64,000 bases of DNA. Origin: Brevibacillus migulae (GTDB lineage: Bacteria > Bacillota > Bacilli > Brevibacillales > Brevibacillaceae). The notes under the pieces were generated by a model that saw only the letters and a program-made list of their open reading frames with translations, did not search any database and was not told the origin of the DNA. A program made the position numbers and the translations under genes. Below are positions 17,968 through 27,434 of this stretch, one piece after another (the first letter of the stretch is position 1; every line of letters starts with the position of its first letter). The stretch lies in the NCBI RefSeq assembly GCF_004521915.1, contig NZ_SDKD01000003.1, positions 155,313-219,312 on the forward strand. The letters are read 5' to 3'.

Positions 17968-18002
17968 CAACCTTACTCCGACTTGGAGTAAGGTTGTTTT
18001 TT
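17968..18002 (+). terminator. Rho-independent terminator of the mwp-owp operon
   Basis: CAACCTTACTCC pairs with GGAGTAAGGTTG around gactt, then six T. It is a strong stem and T run, as expected after a very highly transcribed operon. Confidence 0.95.
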
Positions 18003-18154
18003 GCTATTTCGATGTACATAAAGATTCTACTCGTAATGTTTTTAGGTTAGACACATATGGAAATAAAATTGTAAGCGAAAAAAGGCGCAAACAAGAATTT
18101 ATATGTTAAAATGATATGGTTGTATTTAAAGGTAAACTTTATAGGAGGATAATA

Positions 18155-18844
18155 ATGAAATACCAACGCTTTATATATGCACTCGCATTTGTACTTCTAT
18201 TCGCATATGGATGTAGTGAAGATAGCTCTAACACTACTACTAATACAAAGCCTTCTACTCAAGCTGAGGAACAACAAGCCAGCGTTAATGAAGATTATCA
18301 GAATGCAGTGGCTCTTTATGAATCGAATAATCTAGACGAGGCAATGAATATATTTGGAGAGTTGCTGAAATCAAACCCTAAAGATGGGCAGAATGACTTT
18401 TACATCGGTAACATCTATCGAAAGAAAAATGATATTGATAGTGCAATACGATTCTATCAATCCGCTATTCAAAAGACTCCTACATTAGTGGCGGCTTATA
18501 ACAATCTTGCAGCTTTACAGATGGCAAAAGAGTCGTTTGATGAAGCACTGCAAACAGCAGATAAGGGTCTTGCTGTAGATTCGAATTTCACTGACTTAAA
18601 GTTTAAAAAAGGACAGATTCTTTTCGTCAAACAACAGTATAAAGAGTCGAATACAATGCTAACAGAAACAGCGAAAGACCCGGCCTTTTATGAATCATAT
18701 CGTTTTATAGGATTGAATTACTTACAATTGAGTGATAAAGCACATGCCTTGGAGAATTTCCGCACCTATCTGAAACTGGCACCGGAAGGGAATCCATTTA
18801 AAGAACAAATTAAGCAAACTGTAACCGAATTAGAGAACAAGTAG
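18155..18844 (+). CDS. TPR-repeat lipoprotein
   Basis: A 229-residue predicted lipoprotein. A hydrophobic signal ends in the lipobox-like AYGC (Cys near residue 20), followed by a Ser/Thr/Asn-rich linker. From about residue 45 to 225 there are four or five tetratricopeptide repeats, for example YESNNLDEAMNIFGELLKSNP and KNDIDSAIRFYQSAIQKTP, so it should act as a protein-binding scaffold outside the membrane. ATG 18155 follows AGGAGG. It is the first gene of the AT-rich glycan locus and is 24 bases from the ligase-like gene, itself ending in TPRs, which suggests the two proteins cooperate. No enzymatic motif is present. Confidence 0.85.
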   Translation: MKYQRFIYALAFVLLFAYGCSEDSSNTTTNTKPSTQAEEQQASVNEDYQNAVALYESNNLDEAMNIFGELLKSNPKDGQNDFYIGNIYRKKNDIDSAIRFYQSAIQKTPTLVAAYNNLAALQMAKESFDEALQTADKGLAVDSNFTDLKFKKGQILFVKQQYKESNTMLTETAKDPAFYESYRFIGLNYLQLSDKAHALENFRTYLKLAPEGNPFKEQIKQTVTELENK

Positions 18845-18868
18845 TTTTGACATTCGGGGAGGATAATC

Positions 18869-20974
18869 ATGACGCGTATGATGACCTGGATTACTGTATC
18901 GATTTTATCGGTTTTATTTCTTTATACTCCGTATCTACGGGGTTTATTTTTTGATAGTGATATGTATCTTACCGAAGTAATAGTAGCTTTGGTGTTTTTA
19001 GCTTGTGCAATATATCGTTATACGAAAAAAGAGCTTGTACAACACAACAGTAATATTTATTTGATTTTGTTTATCGTTCCATTCACATACATCATATCCC
19101 TTACACACTCAGAGACATTCAGTGGAGCAATAGAGAATGTACTCCGTTGGATAACGTACTCAGCTTTATTTCTAATGCTGTTATGGATGAGAAATAGTTC
19201 ACTCGGGGATAAAGTAGTAGATAAACTTCTAGCTAATATGTTTCACCTTACTGGAACTTGGATAGCATTTTTCTCAGTTTTCGGTTCATGGGGTTGGTTT
19301 GAATTTAAAGATCTCTTACTAGACTATCGCTTGACGGGAACCTTCCAATACGCGAATACGTTTGCTGCAGTCATTTGTTCTTTTTGGTTATTCGCACTTT
19401 TCACATTAACTAATAAAAATTCACCTCTTTGGAGAATCGTCCTATTTAGCTTGCCATTGGTGGCGTATGGAATTGGGTTATTTTATTCCTATTCACGCGG
19501 TGTTTTTCTTGTTTTTCCTTTTGTATGGTTACTTGGACTGCTTATATTAAAAATAAGAGAACAACTGGCATATATTTTGTTTACGGCCGTATCTACAGTT
19601 GCAGCATTGTTTGTATTTAAACAAATGGTCAGCACTGCCGAGAGTGAAATACACGTTGGAGTCATTCCATTTTTCGTTACAACATTAATTACAATAATCG
19701 TTAACATTATTATTCATTTATTGATGAAAAGGGTTAATGGCAATAACGGGTTCATTAAACTTGAGGCTCGAAAATTAGTTAAATTTGTCTTGCCTGGTGT
19801 ATTTATTGTTCTAGTTTTATTAATCATGCTAGATCTCAAATCACAGGGATTGATTTATCAGCAACTTCCTGAGAGCATGCAAGCAAGGGTATCTGATATT
19901 AGCCTAGAGACATCCAGTCTGCTAGGAAGAACCAATGTTTATGAGGATGCATTTAAAGTTGTATCAGACACACCACTTATCGGAATTGGCGGAGACGGAT
20001 GGAAAGTCGCTTATACAAGATACCAGGAACTTCCTTATTTTAATAATGAAGTTCATAATGGCTATCTAGAAATTTTAGTGAGTACGGGCTGGTTTGGCCT
20101 GATTACGTTTGTATTAGTAATAGGAGGTCTCTTTTTACTAATTTATCGCCGATTGCAGATTACCGTACAGGAAGATGAACGTTTGACTATAAAAGCTGCA
20201 GTTGTTGCAGTACTAATGCTTTTCATTCATGGAGCAATCGACTTTGACTTTTCATACGGTACAGTTTGGTTCATGATAATCTGGCTACTGGCGCTTGCTG
20301 TTCCGACAGAACCAATATTGAAGAGGAAATGGCACCTTACGTCAATTATAGAGAAAGCCATATTAGGCGTCGTGACTGTATGCGTATTATTCTTCGGCAT
20401 TTTTGCAGCTCGGTTCCTTTTGGCTGAGAAATCTGTATCTGCATTATCTAGTGAGATGTCGATTGAAGATGCTCAATCTGTTTTTGAAAGAGCTGTGTTT
20501 TTTTATCCCTATAAGGTGGAATACCATCAACAACTGGCCGATTTGTATTTAACTCGTTATCAAAATGAAAAGAATGATGATTGGAAAACAAAAGCAATTG
20601 AACAAATATCTGTTATAGAGGAGTTGGAACCGAATAACGCAAATGCACTTCTTGCCATTTCGAAAAAATTTCTTGTTTTAGGGGAATGGGATAAGTCATT
20701 TGAATATCTAGACAAGACATTAAAAAATGATCGTTTTTCGAGCCAGGCTTTTGATGTTCTAATACAGGTTAAGACACAGATTGCGATCCAATATAATCAG
20801 GCGGGTAATAAGGAAAAAGCAATTAAATATGCGAAGCAGGCTTTGGAACATTATAAACAATATGAATTACTTTTTGACCATTATAAAGAGCAAAGTATTC
20901 CAGATAAACGCAATCTTGAACTTAATGAGCAAACACATTTGTTTATTGAACAAGCAAAAACGATTATCGGATAA
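18869..20974 (+). CDS. O-antigen ligase/polymerase-family membrane protein with C-terminal TPR region
   Basis: A 701-residue polytopic membrane protein with about a dozen hydrophobic segments to about residue 520, then a soluble helical part (about 530-701) with TPR-like repeats. The Wzy_C/WaaL signature is visible: RLTGTFQYANTFAAV, YSYSRGVFLVF, a large loop with ETSSLLGRTNVYEDA, then EVHNGYLEILVSTGWFGL with the conserved His. This family includes O-antigen ligases, polymerases and O-oligosaccharyltransferases. In Geobacillus the S-layer glycan transferase WsaB belongs to it. With an ABC exporter next door a polymerase is not needed, so a ligase or glycoprotein transferase is the better inference. 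Confidence 0.8.
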   Translation: MTRMMTWITVSILSVLFLYTPYLRGLFFDSDMYLTEVIVALVFLACAIYRYTKKELVQHNSNIYLILFIVPFTYIISLTHSETFSGAIENVLRWITYSALFLMLLWMRNSSLGDKVVDKLLANMFHLTGTWIAFFSVFGSWGWFEFKDLLLDYRLTGTFQYANTFAAVICSFWLFALFTLTNKNSPLWRIVLFSLPLVAYGIGLFYSYSRGVFLVFPFVWLLGLLILKIREQLAYILFTAVSTVAALFVFKQMVSTAESEIHVGVIPFFVTTLITIIVNIIIHLLMKRVNGNNGFIKLEARKLVKFVLPGVFIVLVLLIMLDLKSQGLIYQQLPESMQARVSDISLETSSLLGRTNVYEDAFKVVSDTPLIGIGGDGWKVAYTRYQELPYFNNEVHNGYLEILVSTGWFGLITFVLVIGGLFLLIYRRLQITVQEDERLTIKAAVVAVLMLFIHGAIDFDFSYGTVWFMIIWLLALAVPTEPILKRKWHLTSIIEKAILGVVTVCVLFFGIFAARFLLAEKSVSALSSEMSIEDAQSVFERAVFFYPYKVEYHQQLADLYLTRYQNEKNDDWKTKAIEQISVIEELEPNNANALLAISKKFLVLGEWDKSFEYLDKTLKNDRFSSQAFDVLIQVKTQIAIQYNQAGNKEKAIKYAKQALEHYKQYELLFDHYKEQSIPDKRNLELNEQTHLFIEQAKTIIG

Positions 20975-21022
20975 TACACAAGAGAATGCCTTCAATTCAT
21001 TTCCAACAATAAGGAGATTAAA

Positions 21023-21826
21023 GTGAAAACTAATCCTTTCCGATTACATTGGGTACACCGGGAATTGATTAATAATTTTTCTAAACGTGATATTGAAAGT
21101 AAATATAAAGGGTCTTTATTTGGCAAGAGTTGGATTCTATTTCATCATCTTTCGCTAATTGCGATATATACGTTTGTATTTTCGTTCATCCTAAAAACGA
21201 AGATAAGTACAAACCAAGGTGTAATTGGTACAGATTTCGCCCTGTGGTTATATTGTGGTTTATTGCCTTGGTTGGCACTAAATGAAACCATAACGACGTC
21301 AGTAAGAGACGTAATTTCAAAGGTGAATTACGTCAAAAAAATAGTATTCCCTCTGGAGATTTTTCCGATAGTAACTTCAATTGTTTCATTATTTAATATG
21401 CTAATTGGTTTGATAATGCTAATACTTGGTTTAGTTGTTTTGGGTAATGGCCTACATTGGAGTATAGTATATCTACCTTTGATATTGCCTGCCTTACATT
21501 TTTTGGGGAGTGGAATTGGCTTCATACTCTCCTCTCTTGGGGTTTATTTTCGTGATCTAGGTCAAATTATTGGACTCGTTTCAACAGTATGGCTTTACGC
21601 TACACCAGTTTTATACACCGAAGAAATGATTCCAGAAAAGTATATGTGGATATTTAATTTAAATCCATTAACAAAAGTCGTGACCTATTTCCGTGACACC
21701 CTTTTTTGGGGGAATAATCCTGATTTATTATTTTTATTAGAGTTTTCGCTTTTTAGTCTGGTTATATACTTTATAGGTTTTGTTATATTTCATAAGCTGA
21801 AAAAAGGCTTTGCAGACGTACTATAG
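21023..21826 (+). CDS. wzm: ABC-2 type glycan exporter permease (Wzm/TagG family)
   Basis: A 267-residue inner-membrane protein with six membrane segments, the transmembrane half of an exporter that flips lipid-linked polysaccharide to the outer face. The N-terminus has the family phrase LINNFSKRDIESKYKGSLFG, then SWILFHHLSLIAIYTFVFSF. Further conserved pieces are GVYFRDLGQIIGL and the C-terminal FNLNPLTKVVTYFRD. GTG 21023 follows AAGGAG. The stop codon is immediately followed by the ATPase gene, so the two are one transcriptional and functional unit. TagG of teichoic acid export is a close alternative; the neighbouring Wzt-type C-terminal domain favours the Wzm name. Confidence 0.9.
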   Translation: MKTNPFRLHWVHRELINNFSKRDIESKYKGSLFGKSWILFHHLSLIAIYTFVFSFILKTKISTNQGVIGTDFALWLYCGLLPWLALNETITTSVRDVISKVNYVKKIVFPLEIFPIVTSIVSLFNMLIGLIMLILGLVVLGNGLHWSIVYLPLILPALHFLGSGIGFILSSLGVYFRDLGQIIGLVSTVWLYATPVLYTEEMIPEKYMWIFNLNPLTKVVTYFRDTLFWGNNPDLLFLLEFSLFSLVIYFIGFVIFHKLKKGFADVL

Positions 21827-21844
21827 TTGGAAAGGTACGGAGAG

Positions 21845-23116
21845 ATGACAGAGATGATTAAATTGAGAAATATAGGTAAAAAATTCCATGACTATTCTAA
21901 TCCAATCGAACGGTTTAAGGAGTTTTTTATCCCGGGAAAAAGGGATCAATTTTGGGCTTTAAAGAATATAAACCTAGATATCGGTAGAGGTCAAACCGTT
22001 GCAATTATTGGCCCAAATGGTTCGGGGAAAAGTACCCTTTTGCAAGTAATCGCTGGGATTCTTCACCCTAGCCATGGGGATATTCAGGTGAATGGTAAAG
22101 TTTCCGCTCTACTTGAACTAGGGGCTGGATTTAACCCTGATTTTACAGGAAAAGAAAATGTTTATTTAAACGCTTCGATTCTTGGTATGTCTCAGGGTGA
22201 GATTGATAAAAAGTTTAATGATATTGTTTCGTTTTCAGGTATAGGTGAATTTATTAGTAAACCAGTAAAAACATATTCAAGCGGAATGTTTGTAAGATTG
22301 GCTTTTGCCACAGCGATAAACGTAGACCCTGATATATTAATCATCGATGAAGCACTTGCAGTGGGGGATGTAGCTTTTCAACAAAGGTGTATGACCAAAA
22401 TAAAACAATTGCAATCTGAAGGAAAGACTATTATTTTTGTTTCTCACGATACATCTGCAGTAAAGAGCTTGTGCGATCATGCAGTTCTCATGCACCATGG
22501 TGAGATTATCGAACAAGGCAATCCAGAATTAATGGTAAATAAGTATTTAAAACTTGTATACCAAGAGACTTTGTCCGGAGTATCCGAAGAAGAGGAGAAA
22601 GTGTGGAGTCACCAAAGGAAAGATGCAGATATTAAGATGGTTACCGTCATTCCTAATATTGATAATCGATTTGGCAATGAGATGGCCAAAATCATTGGTG
22701 TAGGGATTTTCGATAATCAAGATAATGCAATAACGGTTGTAGACTCCTCTGACCAAAAGGTCAACGTGAAAATATCTGTAAAGTACATGGCCCAAGTAGA
22801 TAATCCGATTATCGGTTTTGTTATGCGAGATCGATTAGGAAATGATATAACCGCAACTAACACATATCTCGAAGGGATAAAAATCGATAAAGGAGATAAA
22901 AATATGATCCAAACTATATTGTTTGAGATCCATGTTCCAGAGTTATTAAAAGGTCATTATTCGATATCTCCCGCTATTGCTAACGGCTCTTTATCTAACC
23001 ATGATATGTGTGATTGGATTGATAATGCGATAACTTTTGAAGTTACCAATTCAAGGTTAGTATATGGAATGATGCGGCTACCTACCGAGATTTCATATTC
23101 TACATTTAAAGGGTGA
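21845..23116 (+). CDS. wzt: ABC transporter ATPase with C-terminal glycan-recognition domain (Wzt type)
   Basis: Cytosolic ATPase of the glycan exporter. The nucleotide-binding domain (about 1-240) has Walker A GPNGSGKST near residue 56, the signature YSSGMFVRLAFA and Walker B ILIIDEALAVGD near 165, then the switch VSHDTSAV. A second domain of about 175 residues (about 250-423) is beta-rich and matches the Wzt_C region that in E. coli O8/O9a binds the finished, end-modified glycan. ATG 21845 is chosen; TTG 21827 and ATG 21854 are possible. The methyltransferase gene overlaps or abuts its end, consistent with recognition of a methylated chain end. Confidence 0.9.
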   Translation: MTEMIKLRNIGKKFHDYSNPIERFKEFFIPGKRDQFWALKNINLDIGRGQTVAIIGPNGSGKSTLLQVIAGILHPSHGDIQVNGKVSALLELGAGFNPDFTGKENVYLNASILGMSQGEIDKKFNDIVSFSGIGEFISKPVKTYSSGMFVRLAFATAINVDPDILIIDEALAVGDVAFQQRCMTKIKQLQSEGKTIIFVSHDTSAVKSLCDHAVLMHHGEIIEQGNPELMVNKYLKLVYQETLSGVSEEEEKVWSHQRKDADIKMVTVIPNIDNRFGNEMAKIIGVGIFDNQDNAITVVDSSDQKVNVKISVKYMAQVDNPIIGFVMRDRLGNDITATNTYLEGIKIDKGDKNMIQTILFEIHVPELLKGHYSISPAIANGSLSNHDMCDWIDNAITFEVTNSRLVYGMMRLPTEISYSTFKG

Positions 23117-23121
23117 TTATA

Positions 23122-24615
23122 GTGGAATTTACAGGAGAACGGGTTGTTCCAGGAAAAGTCCCTATTGATCTATACCGTGAACATATTACTAGGTACCTTT
23201 TTGCCAAGAGTTTTATTCAACCTGGCGATAAGGTATTAGATGTAGGCTGCGGTACCGGTTACGGAACGTATGAATTAGCTTGCATTCCAAATGCGAACGT
23301 CATTGGTATTGATATTTCGCATGAGGCTATTAGTTATGGAACAGAGAATTTTATAAAGGATAACTTAGAATATCTGCAAATGGATTGTACTCAGTTGGAA
23401 TTAGAAGAGTCAGTGTTTGATGCCGTCGTTTCATTTGAGGTGATAGAACATCTGGAACAAACAGAAAAATATCTCAATGAAATTAAGAAAGTATTAAAAG
23501 AAGAGGGGGTATTTATTGTATCTACCCCAAACAAGAAAATGTATTCAGATGTTCAAAGTGATTATGAAAATCCCTACCATGTAAAAGAATATTATCTTAA
23601 TGAGTTCATTGCTATTTTAAAAAGGGAATTTACTAATGTATCCATATATCTTCAAGATTTTATACAAGGTATAACCATAAAACCTTTCATGTTAGAAAAT
23701 GAGTCCTTGGGTTATGTGACAAAGGTTCCACTTGAAGATACTAAGGTAGATCCAGAATCTACATCCTTTTTTGTTGCAGTATGTTCAAACGTAGATGTTG
23801 ATGTAATAGAAGAGCTCATTTTCCCTTTTACTAACAGCAATATCATATCTGAGAAAGATAAATGGATATCAGTTCTTCAAGAAGAAGTTAGCAAACGGGA
23901 CGAAAGCGTATATAGGTTGCAAGAAGAAAATGAAGAAAAGGATAAATGGATATCTGCTCTTAGACATGAAGTCGTTCAACGAGATGAAAGCATGTTGAGG
24001 TTGCGACAAGAAAGTGAAGAAAAGGATAAATGGATATCTGCTCTTAGACATGAAGTCGTTCAACGAGATGAAAGCATGTTGAGGTTGCGACAAGAAAGTG
24101 AAGAAAAGGATAAATGGATATCTGCTCTTAGACATGAAGTCGTTCAACGAGATGAAAGCATGTTGAGGTTGCGACAAGAAAGTGAAGAAAAGGATAAATG
24201 GATATCTGCTCTTAGACATGAAGTCGTTAAACGAGATGAGAGCGTGTCGAGGTTACAACAAGAGAATGAAGAAAAGGATAAATGGATATCCACTCTCAGA
24301 CATGAAGTCGTTAAACGAGATGAGAGCGTGTTGAGGTTACAACAAGAGAATGAAGAAAAGGATAAATGGATTTCCGCATTAAAGGAAGAGATTAGCAAAC
24401 GAGATGAAAGTGTACTTAAGTTGCAAGAAGAAAACAAAGAAAAGGAAAAGTGGATATCCTCACTAAAGGAAGAAGTCGTTAAACGAGATGAGAGTGTAAT
24501 GTTGTTACAACAAGCAAATGAAGAATGGGGAAAAATAGTAGACACACTTAAAGAGGAAATAAGAAAGCGCGATATCAATATTTTGTCGTTGGAATCTAAA
24601 ATCAATTCATATTAA
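23122..24615 (+). CDS. SAM-dependent methyltransferase with long repetitive coiled coil (possible chain-length regulator)
   Basis: A 497-residue two-part protein. Residues about 1-235 form a class I methyltransferase: FTGERVVPGKVP at the start, VLDVGCGTGYGTYELA as the SAM-binding loop, and DAVVSFEVIEHLEQ. Residues about 243-490 are nine 28-residue units of the type EEKDKWISALRHEVV...RDESMLRLRQES. Each is exactly four heptads, with hydrophobic a/d positions (Ile, Val, Met; Leu), predicting a continuous coiled coil. GTG 23122 has AAAGGGTGA upstream; GTG 23113 overlaps wzt. Beside Wzt this architecture recalls WbdD of E. coli O9a, a chain-terminating enzyme whose coiled coil sets glycan length; no kinase domain is seen here. 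Confidence 0.85.
   Translation: MEFTGERVVPGKVPIDLYREHITRYLFAKSFIQPGDKVLDVGCGTGYGTYELACIPNANVIGIDISHEAISYGTENFIKDNLEYLQMDCTQLELEESVFDAVVSFEVIEHLEQTEKYLNEIKKVLKEEGVFIVSTPNKKMYSDVQSDYENPYHVKEYYLNEFIAILKREFTNVSIYLQDFIQGITIKPFMLENESLGYVTKVPLEDTKVDPESTSFFVAVCSNVDVDVIEELIFPFTNSNIISEKDKWISVLQEEVSKRDESVYRLQEENEEKDKWISALRHEVVQRDESMLRLRQESEEKDKWISALRHEVVQRDESMLRLRQESEEKDKWISALRHEVVQRDESMLRLRQESEEKDKWISALRHEVVKRDESVSRLQQENEEKDKWISTLRHEVVKRDESVLRLQQENEEKDKWISALKEEISKRDESVLKLQEENKEKEKWISSLKEEVVKRDESVMLLQQANEEWGKIVDTLKEEIRKRDINILSLESKINSY
23848..24600 (+). repeat. Nine tandem 84-bp units encoding the coiled coil
   Basis: Units begin at 23848, 23932, 24016, 24100, 24184, 24268, 24352, 24436 and 24520. The units at 23932, 24016 and 24100 read identically over all 84 bases. 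Those at 24184 and 24268 differ by a few bases, and the outer ones diverge more. This is the pattern of recent expansion in the middle of an older array. Confidence 0.95.
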
Positions 24616-24653
24616 TTTAGATGGAAATCAAGAGAGTAAAGGGGGCAACTCGA

Positions 24654-27407
24654 TTGGATGAACAGAAAAGTGCTGTAAACAAATTACATCAGACTGAACA
24701 AATTTTGGAGAAAACAAAATTTGTTAATGAACTTAATATACACTCGTTAGTAGAACTCAATAATCAGATTCAACGTGCGCAAAATACAAAAGCCTGGAAG
24801 ATGATGTGTTTATTACGGAGATTTAATGAACAGTTTTTGAAAGGAAGCAGTGCTGAAAAAGGAAAGTTCTTAAGATGGTTTAAAAACAAGCTCTTGAATC
24901 AACCAATCACAAAAGATCAGGAGCTTATGTTCTATAGCCCCATTAAAGAAGCAAAAATTCAGAATATCGATATAACGGAAATGAATAACACTGGTGTGGA
25001 AACAATCGATGAAGTTCAGCCAATGGGAATGATTGATACATCTTATGTAAAATATAATGTTCCGAATGGGGTAGACATTCTTAGATTTCCTGTTATTGAA
25101 TGGGACTTTAGATGGCAGCGCCCGCAGCAAATGTCTGTTCAATTTGCGGATAATGGAAATCGTGTTTTTTATTTTTCAATTGATACGTTAGAGCATGAAG
25201 CTAATTTAACATATGAAGATGTCTCAAAAAAAGTAATAATAAAGGAACTCCGTAAGAATGTATGGTGGGTAAAGCTTTGCTCCAAAAATCGATTGAATGC
25301 TTATAAAGACGTAATTGATGATACAGATGATATTCAATATTTAAAATGGTCGATTGATTATATCAAGGAAAGATTTAAATTTTCTCATTCTGTTTCAATT
25401 TTAGATCTGCCATTTTGGGCACCGCTTGTATTTAGTTTGGAGAATAATAGAGTAATTTATGATTGTATGGATGACCATGCCGGTTTTTCTACAAACTCTG
25501 TAGAGATGTTATCTTCAGAAAAGTCATTGATTGTAAAAGCAGATTTAGTTGTAACGTCTTCTCAATTGTTATATGAAAAAGTAAAAACTCAAAACAAGTC
25601 GACGATTCTTGTTAGAAATGCCGGTGAATACGACCATTTTGCTTCAAGGCCGCTTGCGTTCTCAGAGGAGATAGAGAAGATTACTGGTCCCGTTATTGGA
25701 TATTATGGAGCCATTTCTGAGTGGTTTGATATTCAATTAATTGAACAGTTAGCAAAGCGAAATCCTAAATGGACCTTTGTTCTTGTTGGGGATACTTTCG
25801 GATGTGACACTTCGAGGGCAGAGCAACTGCCAAATGTCGTGTTCACTGGAGAAAAGCCATACACAGTTTTGCCTCAGTATCTTCATTGTTTTGATGTTTG
25901 CGTGATTCCTTTTTTAGTTAATGATCTTACGTTAGCAACGAATCCTGTCAAGGTTTACGAATATCTTGCAGCAGGCAAGCCAGTTGTTTCTACTCGTTTA
26001 CCCGAATTGGAAATGATTCGCGACTACGTTTATTTAGCATCCTCTGTAGAAGAGTTTGAACAATCAATTAACCAAGCTTTAACAAAACAGGATTTACAGA
26101 AAGCGGAAATGCGCAAAGAGTTTGCATTGGACAATACGTGGCATGCAAGATTTGTGAAATTAAATAATGAAATAAATTCCCGTTTCTATCCAAAGGTTAG
26201 CATTATAATAGTAACCTACAACAATTGGTCGTATACGAAACAATGCTTAGACAGTTTATTTAGGAATAATGGCTATCCAAACGTTGAGATAATTATTGTT
26301 GATAATGATTCTTCTGATGAGACTAGAATACAATTGGCGCGTATTCAGCACCCGCAATTAAAAGTCATTTTGTCACCAACGAATACAGGTTTTGCCGGTG
26401 GAAATTCAATTGGTTGTCAGGCGGCAACGGGAGAATATATTATTTTGCTCAATAACGATACAATAGTTCCCCCCGGCTGGTTAGAGAGATTGTTAACTCC
26501 CTTACAAAAGGATCCTTCACTTGGTATGGTTGGACCAATGTCGAATTCAGTTGGCAATGACCAGATGTTAGACCATTTTGTTGGAAATGCAATAGAAGGT
26601 GCAGATCCTAAATGGCTTGATGAGTTTTATAAACTTTATCGTTCCCGTATTCGATATACAGAATTACTCGGTTTCTTTTGTGTAGCGATGACAAGAGAAG
26701 TTTATACAAAAATTGGCGATTTAGACGTCAATTACGGGATAGGCATGTTTGAAGATGATGATTACTGTGAGCGTGTGAGACAAAATGGTTATAAGCTCGG
26801 TATCGTAGAGGATGCCTTTGTCTACCATCATGGAAGTGTAAGCTTTAAGAAGTTGGAAAATGATAAGTATCGCTCGATTTGGGAAAAGAACAAACGCTAC
26901 TTTGAACAAAAATGGGGGAAAGAGTGGCAATTTCCAAAACACCCAGCAAGTTTATTTTGGAATGCAATGGATTCCGAATCTATTGCCGAAGCCATTAGAC
27001 AATCAGGGAAGAGGAGCATCTTGATTCTTGGAGAAAAAAATTGGGAGCCAGATAATCGTGGACGTAATATTGCGGTTGCTCTTGCACAAAAGGATAATCT
27101 AGTAATTGTTTATTCTCATTTTTATCATGATAAAGAATTGATAGGTACTCGCAAGGTAGGACATACACTTTATTTGACCAATAGAGTTGATTTGTTTGAA
27201 AGTACCGTTTTTGATCAAGTGTTATACTGCGGAGAATCTGATTATCATAATGATATTAAGGCCAAAGTTGTTGCAGTGGACCGAAACGCATATATTCATG
27301 AAGAAATAAGTGAGATAATTACGAAGTCAGAAGTGATAATCGAAGAGGAAACTGTGGAAAGAGTAGTCGATGCATTGACTGATAAAGCTATATTGAGTCA
27401 TTCATAA
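24654..27407 (+). CDS. Multidomain glycosyltransferase (GT4-like plus GT2)
   Basis: A 917-residue cytosolic protein. After a helical start, a GT4/TuaH-like domain (about 140-500) opens with FPVIEWDFRWQRPQQMSVQF and holds NPVKVYEYLAAGKPVVST. A GT2 domain follows (about 510-780): VSIIIVTYNNWSYTKQCLDS, VDNDSSDETR, GEYIILLNNDTIVPPGWLER with the metal-binding Asp pair, and MFEDDDYCERVRQNGYKLG. The last about 130 residues are unassigned but begin KRSILILGEKNW, like another Rossmann domain. TTG 24654 is chosen because AAAGGGGG lies 8 bases upstream; ATG 24621 in frame lacks a good site. Two active domains suggest it adds two successive sugars, as multidomain S-layer glycan rhamnosyltransferases do. 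Confidence 0.8.
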   Translation: MDEQKSAVNKLHQTEQILEKTKFVNELNIHSLVELNNQIQRAQNTKAWKMMCLLRRFNEQFLKGSSAEKGKFLRWFKNKLLNQPITKDQELMFYSPIKEAKIQNIDITEMNNTGVETIDEVQPMGMIDTSYVKYNVPNGVDILRFPVIEWDFRWQRPQQMSVQFADNGNRVFYFSIDTLEHEANLTYEDVSKKVIIKELRKNVWWVKLCSKNRLNAYKDVIDDTDDIQYLKWSIDYIKERFKFSHSVSILDLPFWAPLVFSLENNRVIYDCMDDHAGFSTNSVEMLSSEKSLIVKADLVVTSSQLLYEKVKTQNKSTILVRNAGEYDHFASRPLAFSEEIEKITGPVIGYYGAISEWFDIQLIEQLAKRNPKWTFVLVGDTFGCDTSRAEQLPNVVFTGEKPYTVLPQYLHCFDVCVIPFLVNDLTLATNPVKVYEYLAAGKPVVSTRLPELEMIRDYVYLASSVEEFEQSINQALTKQDLQKAEMRKEFALDNTWHARFVKLNNEINSRFYPKVSIIIVTYNNWSYTKQCLDSLFRNNGYPNVEIIIVDNDSSDETRIQLARIQHPQLKVILSPTNTGFAGGNSIGCQAATGEYIILLNNDTIVPPGWLERLLTPLQKDPSLGMVGPMSNSVGNDQMLDHFVGNAIEGADPKWLDEFYKLYRSRIRYTELLGFFCVAMTREVYTKIGDLDVNYGIGMFEDDDYCERVRQNGYKLGIVEDAFVYHHGSVSFKKLENDKYRSIWEKNKRYFEQKWGKEWQFPKHPASLFWNAMDSESIAEAIRQSGKRSILILGEKNWEPDNRGRNIAVALAQKDNLVIVYSHFYHDKELIGTRKVGHTLYLTNRVDLFESTVFDQVLYCGESDYHNDIKAKVVAVDRNAYIHEEISEIITKSEVIIEEETVERVVDALTDKAILSHS

Positions 27408-27434
27408 GTGGTGTTTATGTTAGGAGAGGAATAA

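Noticed and set aside
15686..18019. Minus-strand open frame of 777 codons opposite the outer wall protein gene
   Set aside because: Same cause as above: codon-aligned antisense of a strongly biased gene. It also runs through the operon terminator.
23848..24600. Regular tandem repeats considered as a CRISPR array
   Set aside because: The units are contiguous 84-bp coding repeats without unique spacers, in frame inside a gene.
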